Assembly: GCA_947623455.1 (NCBI GenBank)
Contig: OX392527.1
Location: forward strand, 31,612,201 to 31,676,200
Length of the DNA: 64,000 bases
Direction of reading: 5' to 3'
DNA from: Mimachlamys varia
Lineage: Eukaryota; Mollusca; Bivalvia; Pectinida; Pectinidae
Below, in pieces: positions 21,701 to 33,278 of the stretch. A model generated the notes under the pieces. That model was not told the origin of the DNA and ran no database searches. It worked only from the letters and a program-made list of their open reading frames with translations. Position numbers and translations under genes: made by a program. The first letter of the stretch is position 1; each line of letters starts with the position of its first letter.

Positions 21701-23392
21701 ACAAATGATGGTGGTCATGATACCCGTGTAGAGCTCTTGTTTGACCAGTCCAGATACAAATGATGGTGGTCCTGATACCCGTGTAGTGCTCTTGTTTGAC
21801 CAGTCCAGAGACAAATGATGGTGGTCCTGATATCCATGTAGTGCTCGTGTTTGACCAGTCCAGAGACAAATGATGGTGGTCATGATACCCGTGTAGTGCT
21901 CTTGTTTGACCAGTCCAGAGACAAATGATGGTGGTCCTGATACCCGTATAGCTGCTCGTGTTTGACCAGTCCAGAGACAAATGATGGTGGTCCTGATACC
22001 TGTGTAGTGCTCTTGTTTGACCAGTCCAGATACAAATGATGGTGGTCCTGATACCCGTGTAGAGCTCTTGTTTGACCAGTCCAGAGACAAATGATGGTGG
22101 TCCTGATACCCGTGTAGTGCTCGTGTTTGACCAGTCCAGAGACAAATGATGGTGGTCCTGATACCCGTGTACTGCTCTTGTTTGACCAGTCCAGAGACAA
22201 ATGATGGGGGTCCTGTTACCCGTGTAGAGCTCTTGTTTGACCAGTCCAGAGACAAATGATGGTGGTCCTGATACCGTGTAGTGCTCTTGTTTGACCAGTC
22301 CAGAGACAAATGATTGTGGTCCTGATACCCGTGTACTGCTCTTGTTTGACCAGTCCAGATACAAATGATGGTGGTCATGATACCCGTGTACTGCTCTTGT
22401 TTGACCAGTCCAGAGACAAATGATGGTGGTCCTGATACCCGTGTACTGCTCGTGTTTGACCAGTCCAGATACAAATGATGGTGGTCCTGATACCCGTGTA
22501 GAGCTCTTGTTTGACCAGTCCAGAGACAAATGATTGTGGTCCTGATACCCGTGTAGTGCTCGTGTTTGACCAGTCCAGAGACAAATGATGGTGGTCCTGA
22601 TTCCCGTATAGCTGCACGTGTTTGACCAGTCCAGAGACAAATGATGGTGTTCCTGATACCCGTGTACTTCTCGTGTTTGACCAGTCCAGATACAAATGAT
22701 GGTGGTCCTGATACCCGTGTAGAGCTCTTGTTTGACCAGTCCAGAGACAAATGATTGTGGTCCTGATACCCGTGTAGTGCTTTTGTTTGACCAGTCCAGA
22801 TACAAATGATGGTGGTCCTGATACCCGTGTACTGCTCGTGTTTGACCAGTCCAGAGACAAATGATGGGGGTCCTGTTACCCGTGTAGAGCTCTTGTTTGA
22901 CCAGTCCAGAGACAAATGATGGTGGTCCTGATACCGTGTAGTGCTCTTGTTTGACCAGTCCAGAGACAAATGATTGTGGTCCTGATACCCGTGTACTGCT
23001 CTTGTTTGACCAGTCCAGATACAAATGATGGTGGTCATGATACCCGTGTACTGCTCTTGTTTGACCAGTCCAGAGACAAATGATGGTGGTCATGATACCC
23101 GTATACTGCTCTTGTTTGACCAGTCCAGAGACAAATGATGGTGGTCCTGATACCCGTGTACTGCTCTTGTTTGACCAGTCCAGAGACAAATGATGGTGGT
23201 CATGATACCCGTATACTGCTCTTGTTTGACCAATCTAGAGACAAATGATGGTGGTCCTGATACCCGTGTACTGCTCTTTTTTGACCAGTCCAGATACAAA
23301 TGATGGTGGTCCTGATACCGTGTAGCTGCTCGTGTTTGACCAGTCCAGAGACAAATGATGGTCGTCCTGATATACGTGTAACTGTCCTTGAT
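18744..23392. repeat. 55-bp minisatellite, ~84 copies, with 1152-bp and 660-bp higher-order repeats
   Basis: The unit is TGGTGGTCCTGATACCCGTG plus TAGTGCTCTTGTTTGACCAG plus TCCAGAGACAAATGA. A 1152-bp block (about 18,798-19,950) recurs as 19,950-21,102 with no difference that I could find by eye; 1152 is 21 units less three bases, because some units are 54 or 52 bp. A second duplication places the rare GGGGGTCCTGTTACCC unit at 22,204 and again at 22,864 with the same following units (660 bp, 12 units). On the minus strand all three frames of the unit are stop-free, so open frames of 250-570 codons appear; these cycle through all three frames every 165 bp and are not evidence of a gene. Confidence 0.95.
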
Positions 23393-24220
23393 TGATAATC
23401 TTTTTTTAATGGGGACTGTCGTAATTGGTAAGGTTCCGACTATCTGATCCGCTAGATATTGGTCTTGTGGTGGTATCACGGAATTCGATTGTACATGTAA
23501 CTTAGGCTCTACTTTATCAATAGAAAATGTTATTTGTCTCTTGAAACCATAATCACGCATAAAACTACAGTTGCCATATATAGACATGACATCGAACTCG
23601 ATCTTATTTCAAAATCAGCAAAAGGTGTACGAGTTATCTTTCTTCCATAAGGATAAAAGAAAGCTTATCAAACGATGACGGTTTTTTTTTCATGTACTGT
23701 CGTGTAAATATGTACATCTTTGATATTAAAACAATACATTCCGCTAGTGCTGCGACATCCACACGTTGTACGCTTTATTGACCGATTTCCTGACTTGGCA
23801 ATACGTAGATCATTTGCCGTAACATTGGCTTAGCTTTCCCAGTGCTGAGTTTGCATCTGGAAAGGCATTTCCTGGCCGGTATGTTCCAGCAAACTTGTTG
23901 AAGATATGTGGCACGGTTCTAATGTGTGCATCCTAAAGTATTGCTAAGAACGTCAATATCGGTTGTATTCTCCGTTCGATTTTAACATAACTCATTGTAA
24001 TATAAATCAAACTGTAGACACAACCGATATTGAGGGTATGGAGTGGTTTATTATACATTTCGAATGTGTTGTACCTCGCGATAAACATGTGCATTCATTT
24101 GGAAAACTTGAATGAATTGATCTCTGATGAAATGTGTTTTCATAATTCACTATTGTGTATGACAAACTTTTTCTACAGAGAACCTGTTCATAGTGACCAG
24201 TTACCACAGCAATCGTAATT
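23393..24220. other. Intergenic
   Basis: No gene recognised. The minus-strand frame that leaves the 55-bp array at 23,090-23,587 is an extension of the array frame. Confidence 0.5.
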
Positions 24221-24235
24221 TTGAAAAAGGAAATG

Positions 24236-24412
24236 TTGCATGCACATCTACACACGGTCCCTTATGTCTGTGTGAAGTTTCCTTGAAATTGGCCCAGCGG
24301 TTTAAGAGGAGTTGTCCTGTCATTTTTTTCTACGGACAGACAGACAGGCCGATTCCAGTATACCCTTGCGGGTGTGTGTGTGTGTGTGTGTGGTGGGGGG
24401 GGGGGGGGGGGT
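24236..24412 (+). repeat. Interspersed repeat fragment ending in (GT)n and a long G run
   Basis: CCCTTATGTCTGTGTGAAGT and TTGAAATTGGCCCAGCGGTT, followed by a GGACAGACAGACAGG run, match a repeat tail I know from bivalve genomes. It is followed by (GT)n at about 24,371-24,391 and about 18 G residues up to 24,410. The 106-codon frame crossing this segment is a by-product. Confidence 0.6.
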
Positions 24413-24738
24413 ATAACAAGCATTGTCAACTTATTTTAATCATTTTTTTGTCTGGAAATAAGTGCTCATGGATTTTTCTTTTGGAGGAAACCGTAATAAC
24501 AGGGACAAACTAGCAGCTATAGATAGTCTAATTATTTCTGGTGTTTAACATTATGTTGATGTATATATATACTGTGCCTAACATATAAAAATCTAACAAG
24601 ATTGGTAACGACGGCTATGTCAGGTTTCAGTTGAATATGGTAAAAATGAGGTGATTTTGTGTGAGCCATCATCGGTGTTGCCGAGCCCAACCAGTGTAAT
24701 TGGGGAGATGGTGTCGCCTTAAGACGGTGCCTGTGTAA

Positions 24739-24993
24739 GACTGTGGTGACGTTCCAACTGTTACGGATGACCTAGCTGCTTACCCGTCGACAAAGGAAAG
24801 TGCTAGATGCTACGGTTGCAGGAAGAAGCCGATCCCGAAGATGCTGCAGCAGTATTTGATGTTCTTCACACGAGATGGTAACTCCTTGGACGGTCGGATG
24901 TTGAAACGATTTCATTTAAACATCGCCATTGATGACATACCTTACTTCTCCCAAACCGTCTTGCAACCTCGCCATGCGTTACACCGACTTTGA
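24739..24993 (+). other. Unrecognised open segment, possible exon or transposon remnant (84 codons)
   Basis: After a TAA at 24736-24738 one frame stays open to TGA at 24991-24993. It encodes a fairly complex peptide with a CYGCRKKP motif, then MLQQYLMFFTRDGN, unlike its low-complexity AT-rich surroundings, and its GC content is locally higher. I do not recognise the family. It could be a remnant of a cysteine-containing transposase tail or a lost exon. No splice sites or conserved neighbours support a live gene. Confidence 0.25.
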
Positions 24994-25459
24994 GCATGCC
25001 AATGTGTCATTCCATCTCTTCTTTCGACAAACGTTGTATTGCGTTTATCCGTATAACTTTAAATTGAAAGACGATTTTTACGTGGTATTATTTTTGAAAT
25101 GGTACATAAAGTGTTTTACGAATTCCACTAAACAAATCTCGAGTAAAGTGAAATAATTCGTTTGTTTTAAGTGTCATTGCCTGACTGATTTCAATAAAAT
25201 TGATGGCACATAATCTAGAGATTCCCCACAAAACAAAATATTGACTTAAACCGATTTGTATAAACAACCAACTTTGGGTGTACGGCACGGAAGCTTATTT
25301 TATCATTTTGAAGAAATAGTGAATATTGTTAAAAAAAAAAAACACGAAGAAAGTTTCAAAACAATCTCTGGAACTCCAAACTTAGAGAAAGCCAAACTTA
25401 GATATAATCAGTTCTTAATTGTCTAACCAAATTTTTATTATGTCTTTTATTGACCCGAT
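24994..25459. other. Intergenic
   Basis: No supported feature. ACTCCAAACTTAGAGAAAG at about 25,373 is an isolated fragment similar to CTCCAAGCTTAGAGA at 7319. Confidence 0.4.
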
Positions 25460-25743
25460 TGTGCTCATTGGTATTCCTGCGTGTTGTGGTTGAGAATTAT
25501 GCCTCAATTCTCACTTTAAGGGCATGCCATTTTCTAGATATGGCTTAGAACCCATATATGGGTGTCGTCGATGAAGCAGAAGACGCTTACTCTTCCGGAA
25601 CGCCTAGTCTTATTCTCTAGTACTTGTACAGGGGTCTCCTTGTAAATCTTTTCATTGATCATATTTTGCCCCTAGCCTAATTGATTTTGAGTTCGGAATA
25701 TGGTTTCGTTCACGCTTTGGTATTCTCTGTTTTTTTTTTTTTT
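25460..25743 (+). repeat. Interspersed repeat family A, copy 1
   Basis: Contains GGGTGTCGTCGATGAAGCAG, AAGACGCTTACTCTTCCGGA, then TTTTGCCCCTAGCCTAATTG and GATTTTGAGTTCGG, ending in a T run. It matches copies at about 30,590-30,835 (-), 39,818-40,110 (+), 63,725-63,975 (-) and partly 48,230-48,378 (+). The core is more conserved than the flanks. It is a repeat type I know from bivalve genomes; class unknown. Confidence 0.7.
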
Positions 25744-26104
25744 TATTGAAACGAAAGGTTTTAAGATCGTAAAAAAGTAGTTATCGATGAGAAATTAATA
25801 ATTATGTAGAGTTTTGGTTGTGATTATGTGTATATCAAAAGAGTTGAATGTTTTTGAAAAATAATCAGAGTAGACCATCCTCACTATTCAACTCCCTCTT
25901 TATGTTTTGTCATTTATTATTTTAATCTTGCTTGAAACAAACTTTTTCATTGGTTTAAAACATTATGTAATCAGCCCATAACGTAAAAAAATGACGTCGC
26001 CGTTTACAACGTCGCTTTTGATTGGCTGATGCAGCAGCGTATTAATTTTCAAGAGACAAGAGTCCATCAATAAAATGATTTGTTGCAGGGTATAGATTAA
26101 ATCA

Positions 26105-26262
26105 TAAGGATTAACTTAAATCACCCAAGTTTTGATGTTATGGGGTTAAAACACACAAAAAAACGGAGTGTACTCTCATCATAGAAGCGGTTTATTTAGA
26201 GTACACTTCGTTTTTCTGTGTTATACCTTCATAACATCAAAACAGATTGAAGTTAATCCTTA
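26105..26262. mobile_element. Foldback element, 158 bp
   Basis: The left arm (26105-26176) starts TAAGGATTAACTT and ends GAGTGTACTCT. The right arm (26198-26262) is its imperfect reverse complement, ending AAGTTAATCCTTA, around a 21-nt loop. Arms share TTTTGATGTTATG and AGTGTACTCT exactly, with scattered mismatches and gaps. It looks like a small MITE, older than the palindrome at 12 kb. Confidence 0.7.
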
Positions 26263-27954
26263 GTTATATAGTGTCTGAATGGATATTTCATTTGTTAAGT
26301 TGGAAAACGATAAAGACAGGTGCACATCTTCTTCCTTTGTTCTTCATTGAGGGATTAACTTCGACATATGTTATAAATGTAATCCCTTTCTTTAATTTTC
26401 GATCTTTTTCCAATCAAAAACAACACATCTTTGTACATGGACATTGTTTTATTATTGAAAATTTACAAATTCGATATAAATGAGATGACTGTGCTAATGG
26501 CTGTAAAACTTCCTATTCATACTATTCATGTATACTCGCCTACAGTTACGATCCAGTTTATTGTAATCATTAGTAAACGGAGATTGTGAATGTATGTATG
26601 ACGCTGTCTCAGAAGTTGTGTTTGCTTGTTTGTTGTTCATGTTGTAATTGATGTGTTTGATTTCAGTAAGTTGTATCATATTCTTCATGCTGTATGTTGC
26701 ACGTACGTATGTGTAGCACGTGAAACGGGTCTGTAATGAGATATCTTGTTTCAAGAATATCTAATTGTCACGTGTATCACATTGTAAAAAAAAACCTGAA
26801 TAGATTAATTCAAAATAAAACTTCCATTTTTTCAGAAGCCGTCAAATATACAATTATCATATATTTTTATATACGCATATCAAATTAATATGTACATTAT
26901 ACATTCATTTTGAGCATAAAATTCGTTGATTGATAATTACATTGAAATGCACAATACGATTGTGTGATTTTACATATACGAGAATATAGATATAACACCA
27001 CATTGTAACAAAAAATAGGCAAAATACATCTGACCCTTGCACCAGCTGTAGATAATGGAATCAGGTGATTATGTATTCAATCTATTTGATCTATTATCTA
27101 TATGGTTGCCATGGAATGAGCGCCAAATATTATAATAAGCTCACAAAAATAATTTGAGAAGTAATAATTAAATCATTCTCATGCTGCTTTAACATCAGGC
27201 TAATTATAAAATACTTGTACCACGAATCATGCCCAAGAAAGGACGTTGTGCACTTTCTTTATATCTAAATCCATTTTTTTTTTAAATATATAAATATATT
27301 TTTGAAAGTGTTTCAAACTTACAATCGAATACTTTTTTCAATATTTACATCTTCTGTTTCATCATATACAATTTGTCATTATTTAAGTTAAAAGAAAGTT
27401 TGAGCATGGAATCCAATGTCAAATAAATACGAGCCTAGAACCTCAATCGGTATTCAACAAATTAAATGAAACCTGTTTGTTCAATCAAGAGATACAATTA
27501 TAAAAAGATAACATCTTGATTGCTTCTGAATTCATTTACAGTCTGTTGCATTTGTTTGGGATACCATCTTTTAACAAATCTACTTGGTGGGAATGCATTT
27601 GGAAGGAGGAATGTTGCAAGCTAATCGAACTTTGACCTCAGTCAAGAATCAAACAAAAATCATTTACATACGAAAACATTGATAATGGAGACAATTTATT
27701 TTACGAGCTAAAACGTCTGTTTCCTCGGTCAAACAATGAGTGCGACTGACCGGATATAAACTGAAAACAACTATCTTAACCAAAAATTAACTTACTAGGC
27801 TTTATTATTCATATCAAATAGACGAGTCTTGTTCCGAATATAGATAATAGTCGTTGTAAAACCATCATACTTCCATAATCACAATGAAGAATTGAAGAAT
27901 AGCAATACCTTAAGTATCAAAATATAAGAATAAATATAGAACAGAAGGAATGTT
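26263..27954. other. Intergenic
   Basis: AT-rich, stops in all frames, no array or inverted repeat noticed. Small frames at 26,247-26,483 and 26,494-26,754 have no recognisable content. Confidence 0.45.
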
Positions 27955-28320
27955 GTGATACAAATCAGCAGCTGCAGTAACTGTTTTAAGGCGGAAAAGG
28001 TCAATGTGTTACCACACCCTCCATACAGTCTAGACCTTGCCCCTTATGATTTTGTCTTCTTTCCGAAAATAAAATACACCTATCTGGTAGGAGATGTAAG
28101 TCCAGAAGTGAGCTTGGATCTGCAGTTTAATTACCAGTTTCTGATAAGTGTACCTAAAAAGAAGTATGAAAATTGTTTCAAAAAGAGGATTCAAAGATTG
28201 AAATGGTATGTTCAAGTTAAAGCGGAATATTTTGAAGGTAAACAAAATACTTTCAAATTTTGATAAGCGTTTTTGAGAAAACAGGTCATTTGCAAATTAA
28301 GTTTCCGAACACCCCTCGTA
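27955..28320 (+). pseudogene. Mariner-type transposase C-terminal fragment plus right terminal repeat
   Basis: The frame 27,955-28,263 contains LPHPPYSLDLAPYDFVFFPK, the strongly conserved block around the third catalytic aspartate of mariner transposases (DDD type), with the Asp codons of DLAPYD at 28,033-28,035 and 28,048-28,050. The tail KKRIQRLKWYVQVKAEYFEG fits the usual C-terminus. After the stop, GTTTCCGAACACCCCTCGTA (28,301-28,320) is the reverse complement of the GAGGGGTGTTCGGAAAC end typical of this group. The N-terminal DNA-binding region and the first two catalytic acids are absent, and no left terminal repeat was found, so this is a dead 5'-truncated copy. Confidence 0.85.
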
Positions 28321-28522
28321 TGATATCGGCCATTATTGTTCAAGTATAAAGTACCATCTTGCATTACAAACAGTTACTGGCGTAATAATAATCGACCTTT
28401 GTACACAAATCAATAAATAAACATACTTAACAACTCATTTATAGAAAATAACTTGGTTTATAACATACTTATCATAAATACGGGGTTTCTGTATATGCGA
28501 TACAGCACATTTCTACAATTGT

Positions 28523-29832
28523 AACCTATGTCAGTCTTCACCGAATACATGTCACACCCAAAAACCCATGTCAGTCCTCATCGTATACATATCACACCCA
28601 AAACTCCATGTCAGCCCTCATCGTATACATATCACACCCAAAACCCATGTCAGCCCTCATCGTATACATCTCACACCCACAACTCCATGTCAGCCCTCAT
28701 CGTATACATCTCACACCCAAAACCTATGTCAGTCTTCACCGTATACATATCACAACAAACCCATGTCAGCCCTCATCGTATACATATCACAACAAACCTA
28801 TGTCAGCCCTCATCGTATACATATCACACCCAAAACCTTATGTCAGTCCTAATCATATACATATCACACCCAAAACCCATGTCAGCCCTCATCGTATACA
28901 TATCACACCCAAAACTCCATGTCAGCCCTCATCGTATACATATCACACCCAAAACCTATGTCAGCCCTCATCGTATACATATCACACTAAACCCTTGTCA
29001 GACCTCATCATATACATCTCACACCCAAAACCCATGTCAGCCCTCACCGTATACATATCATACCCAAAACCCGTGTTAGCCCTCATCATATAGATATCAC
29101 ACCCAAAACTCCATGTCAGCCCTCATCGTATACATATCACACCCAAAACCCATGCCAGCCCTCATCGTATACATATCACACCAAACCCTTGTCAGCCCTC
29201 ATCGTATACATCTCACACCCAAAACCTATGTCAGTCTTCACCGTATACATATCACAACAAACCCATGTCAGCCCTCATCGTATACATCTCACACCCAAAA
29301 CCTATGTCAGCCCTCATCGTATACATATCACAACAAACCCATGTCAGCCCTCATCGTATACATATCACACCCAAAACCTTATGTCAGTCCTAATCATATA
29401 CATATCACACCCAAAACCCATGTCAGCCCTCATCGTATACATATCACACCCAAAACCCATGTCAGCCCTCATCGTATACATATCACACCCAAAACTCCAT
29501 GTCAGCCCTCATCGTATACATCTCACACCCAAAACCTATGTCAGCCCTCACCGTATACATCTCACACCCAAAACCTATGTCAGCCCTCATCGTATACATA
29601 TCACACCAAACCCATGTCAGACCTCATCATATACATCTCACACCCAAAACCCATGTCAGCCCTCATCGTATACATATCACACCAAACCCATGTCAGACCT
29701 CATCATATACATCTCACACCCAAAACTCCATGTCAGCCCTCATCGTATACATCTCACACCCAAAAACCTATGTCAGCCCTCATCGTATACATATCACACC
29801 CAAAACCCATGTCAGACCTCATCGTATACATA
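28523..29832. repeat. ~39-bp minisatellite, ~34 copies
   Basis: The unit is ATGTCAGCCCTCATCGTATA plus CATATCACACCCAAAACCC, with 36-40 bp variants that drop or add bases at the AAAACC junction. A block around 28,700-28,900 (TATGTCAGTCTTCACCG ... CTTATGTCAGTCCTAATC) recurs around 29,216-29,420, which shows a ~530-bp internal duplication. Three overlapping plus-strand frames of up to 264 codons arise because the unit lacks stops; each shifts when unit length changes. Confidence 0.95.
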
Positions 29833-30589
29833 TATATATACTTGTACTTACATACACATATACTTCAACACTTTACAAATATTTATTCAGATTTTTATAT
29901 TTGAACAATTCTCAAAGAAAAGGCAAGTACATTTAACATACAATAATCATATTTTTAAAACAAAACAAAATGTGATTTTTTAAAACATACTAAATTTATA
30001 GGCAATTTCAAGTACATTCAAATTAGATTGTATGGATTGGTTACGCAGGCTTAAATATGAATCAATGTTCTTTTTTGAGGAAATAACGGTCATTGTAATC
30101 AATAAACGCTCAAAGAGTAAGAAAAAGCGCTATCGACACTCACAGTACAAGGGAGGATAATGTAACTGTATTTCCTCACTTGTTATCGAGGAGCCCGATC
30201 AGGCTTATGTATAATAAAGCCTCTTCAGGACACGTACTGTTCGATAATACCAGTCTAACACTCAGACGTCGGATATCACTTTGATAGAGAAAAAACCATG
30301 CAATTGTGTACCAATATTGATTTCAGTCATGGAAGTACTAGTAACAGTAGTTTTCCGAATAACACTCTATAAATACCAACTTTTATTTGTTGCATACGAA
30401 TTGCTGTTGTGAATTAACTGCATAATCGCTGTCAATACAAATTGGGCGACGACGAAAATGTAAGAGTAATCCGCTCCTGTATCAAGACAAAACGATAAAA
30501 TTAAAACGATAAAAAACGAGACATGAAAGCAAAGTACATATATCTGTTAATTCGGGAGTTAAAGCGCTTTATCCTACCTGTCATTTTTG
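29833..30589. other. Intergenic
   Basis: Starts with a short (TA)n at 29,829-29,840. No gene recognised. Confidence 0.5.
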
Positions 30590-30835
30590 GAAGAATCATC
30601 ATATCCTTATTCCTACCTCGTAAAAGTACAAGATAATAGGACTAGGTGTTCCGAAAGAGTAAGCGTTTTCTGCTTCATCGACGACACCCACCATGTAAAA
30701 CTTGGTCACATCCAAGTAAACATCAAGTCCTCAAAATGAGAAACGAGTCATCATTGTCAATCACAACAATGAAACACACCAATGAGCATACTCAAAACTT
30801 CCATCTTTCTACCGCTAGCCGAATTCGAAGGGCTT
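30590..30835 (-). repeat. Interspersed repeat family A, copy 2
   Basis: The reverse complement reads GGGTGTCGTCGATGAAGCAG, AAAACGCTTACTCTTTCGGA and AACACCTAGTC. Upstream it carries the same ATGGAAGTTTTGAGTATGC and TTGTGATTGACAATGATGAC segment that copy 3 has at about 39,830-39,880. The 72-codon plus-strand frame here is antisense to the repeat and not a gene. Confidence 0.75.
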
Positions 30836-31204
30836 ATTATTATTATTTTTTTTTAATTGCTTAAACTATATCCTATTATATTTCTAATATTGGTTTTATG
30901 TAATGCGTTGTTTTATGTTTCTTTGTGTCTCGATACATGAGCGGATTGCTCCGAAAATTTGGCAACGCCAATTTGTCTACACTGTTGGACGTTTTCCTTT
31001 TCCATTGATATCAGGTATATGTAGTTTATTCACAAAATATTTGTAAAACCTTATTCTAACAATTACCATGATTCGGATATCACAGCAATAATGTGGATAA
31101 CCCGGGGTAAGTCAAGGCATGTAAAATATTACTTATATTTAATGTTTTTTCTCCACCTATCCTCTCTCCGGTTGTGTCTTCCAAGGCACCCGTCTTAATA
31201 CATC

Positions 31205-31260
31205 TAATAATAATAATAATAATATACAACATTTATATAACGCTCTATATAATTTGTAAA
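31205..31260. repeat. (AAT)n microsatellite with ACATTTATATAACGC tail
   Basis: CTAATAATAATAATAATAAT is followed by ATACAACATTTATATAACGC. An (AAT)n run followed by this motif is often found at the end of short interspersed elements in marine invertebrates. It lies about 90 bp beyond the opsin stop codon. Only the tail is visible. Confidence 0.5.
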
Positions 31261-31343
31261 ATTACTCTTTAGCGCTTCCTATGAACCTGTCGGTGGCGAA
31301 GACGTAAGACCTCACATACAAATAAAAGAAAATCAGTTGTATT

Positions 31344-32176
31344 CTATAGAAATGTGTGTTTCTCTGGAATAGTTGTCGTTATGCTTGTCTTTCTACTGAA
31401 TCTGGCAAGTTGAACTTCTTCATTGGACTCGCTGGAATGTGATACTCTCGAATCCTGATTGTTCACAGTTTTGAAAACAAATGACATGCTTTTCTTCATG
31501 TCCTTGCTTACTTTACCTCTGTACTTAGGATGTATAAGTGCATACAATAAAGGGTTCACAGCCGTGGCGATCTTCGCGCAGAGACCACAAACAGACACAG
31601 CCATTGGCGTGATAAGGCTTAGGTTACCATTGAAACTTCCTATCATAGCCACTACCGCATAAGGCAGCCAGGAAAAACAGAATACCGTGATTATTCCAAA
31701 TGCAATTTTTGCTGTTTTAAACTCACGCTTCTGTTTACGGCGTTCTTTGGATATATTAGGAAAATATGAATTTTTGTGTAAAGCGATTTGATCAATCTCT
31801 CGTTCATGCCAGACTACTTTTAAAAATATACTTATATAACATACGAATATGATTACAAGAGGAATGAAAAAACACCCCGTGATGAGGGAGATTGCAAATG
31901 AACGGTACTTGGGCTGTTGCGATATAAAATCAAAAGTGCAGGATGCGTAAGATCCCTCCAAAATATACCGACTCCATCCCACTAGTGGCATTATGGACCA
32001 AAAGGCAGAGTAAAACCATGAGAATCCAACGAAAAAAAGCACCGTCCTCACTGATGTCTTCTTGTACCAAGGTAACTGATGCACTATGACAATGGTCCTT
32101 TCTATGGCAATCAAGGTAAGTGTTGTAATAGAAGTCAAGCTGGCTATACTACCGACGAATCCGTATATCTGACAAC
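31344..32176 (-). CDS. Opsin (rhabdomeric/Gq-like), last exon: TM3 to C-terminus
   Basis: Encodes 276 residues from the start of TM3 to the stop. It has the TM3 cysteine (GCQIYGF) and its extracellular-loop-2 partner (ASCTFDF), and GWSRYILEG whose Glu codon (31,956-31,958) is at the family's second counterion site. TM6 is AKIAFGIITVFCFSWLPYA, and TM7 is CAKIATAVNPLLYALIHPKYR without its last residue's context. The Lys of CAK (codon 31,572-31,574) lies six residues before NP, as required for the retinal Schiff base, so this is an opsin and not another class-A receptor. The TM3 end reads ERT instead of D/ERY. HPKYR after NPxxY, HERE after TM5 and the GW..Y..EG..ASC pattern favour the rhabdomeric (Gq) group, possibly a non-canonical branch. 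The acceptor is TTTCAG|GTTGTC at 32,177/32,176, phase 1. The ATG six codons upstream is intronic. Confidence 0.88.
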
Positions 32177-33278
32177 CTGAAACGACGTACATGTATTACA
32201 GAAACATTTCAATAGGCAAACATAGACAAAATCTTCAAATGACCCCTTATTGTAATGGTTACAACAGCGGTGCATTAATTACTTGTTTTGGTTGGCGACT
32301 GGCAAAAATTCTTGCTGTATAAGAAGGAATAAAAGCTATAACTTTCTGTAGATTAGGAAGGGGGATGGGGGCGAGTACATGTGTAACATAACATGGTATT
32401 TTTACGACGTGGGGTCATTATTTAAATAAAAATATTCAGAGCGGGAATAATTTCATTTGTGGATCATGCTGATTGCGAATATAAGTCCATTACCATTTTT
32501 CAAATGAAGAGCACAGACAAGGACCTACTACATCATATCAGGACGCACTAACAGTTATGTAAGTGACACTTTATCGTTCCATTATTTCAAATAGTACACA
32601 TATTAATGACTTCGGGGAAAATCACCAGACAATCTCCATTTAAGGACCAAAGAAACAATATCTACATAAGTCGCAAACATGTGACTAAGTCTGTAATAGT
32701 GTTTACCAAAAACGAAATAACAGTTTTGTTTTTTAGGATTTACCGGAAACGCAACCGGCCAAAGAAATTGCATAGAAAATTGTATAAACAACTATTAAAC
32801 AGCAAGGCATTTTAGGGTACAATAAACGAATATTTGAGATGTAAGCTCTAGAGTTTAACCTTGTTTAGAAAATCCAATCCCCTTTCTGTTTGTACCGGGA
32901 ATTTTAGTTTAAAATCGGTCTCCTAGGCATCACCGTTGATGCACCTTAAACTCCTTTATAAGATTAATTGTACACTGTATCAGTGAAAGTGAAAAAAAGC
33001 AGGACAAGACAGGAAATATGAGAGCAAAGGCACCGGCATATTACGAGAGAAACCATCCAAATACCATTAACATGTTTTCAACGTCACACACACTTCCTGG
33101 TATAAAGCTTGCACTGATGATTGTCATATCGTTTTTAAAAACACAGAAAATTATTTTGTCTTGATCTTCTTTAAATCATTTATTTAGATATTATTACTTT
33201 GACTGTTAATGTTTAATAGTACATCTATAAGCTTTATTTGCACAGTAGCCTTTCTATTGCCAGCAATGCGCCAGTTAC
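32177..33278 (-). other. Opsin intron between TM2 and TM3 exons
   Basis: A 1102-bp phase-1 intron with donor ATAG|GTAACT (33,278) and acceptor TTTCAG|GTTGTC (32,177). Joining rebuilds Arg-Asn-Ile-Gly-Cys-Gln-Ile-Tyr without a frame break. Short frames of 62-69 codons inside show nothing recognisable. Confidence 0.8.

Noticed and set aside
18267..23189. Minus-strand open frames of 250-570 codons in the 55-bp array
   Set aside because: All three frames of the unit lack stops, and 55 is not divisible by three, so frames cycle with a 55-residue period. Many overlapping frames are equally open, which is not how a gene looks.
28528..29983. Plus-strand frames of up to 264 codons in the 39-bp array
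   Set aside because: Three frames overlap and swap wherever unit length changes; no unique N- or C-terminal domain.
32177..32192. ATG of the opsin exon at 32,192
   Set aside because: It lies in the intron, before the TTTCAG acceptor, and would leave a receptor without TM1-TM2.
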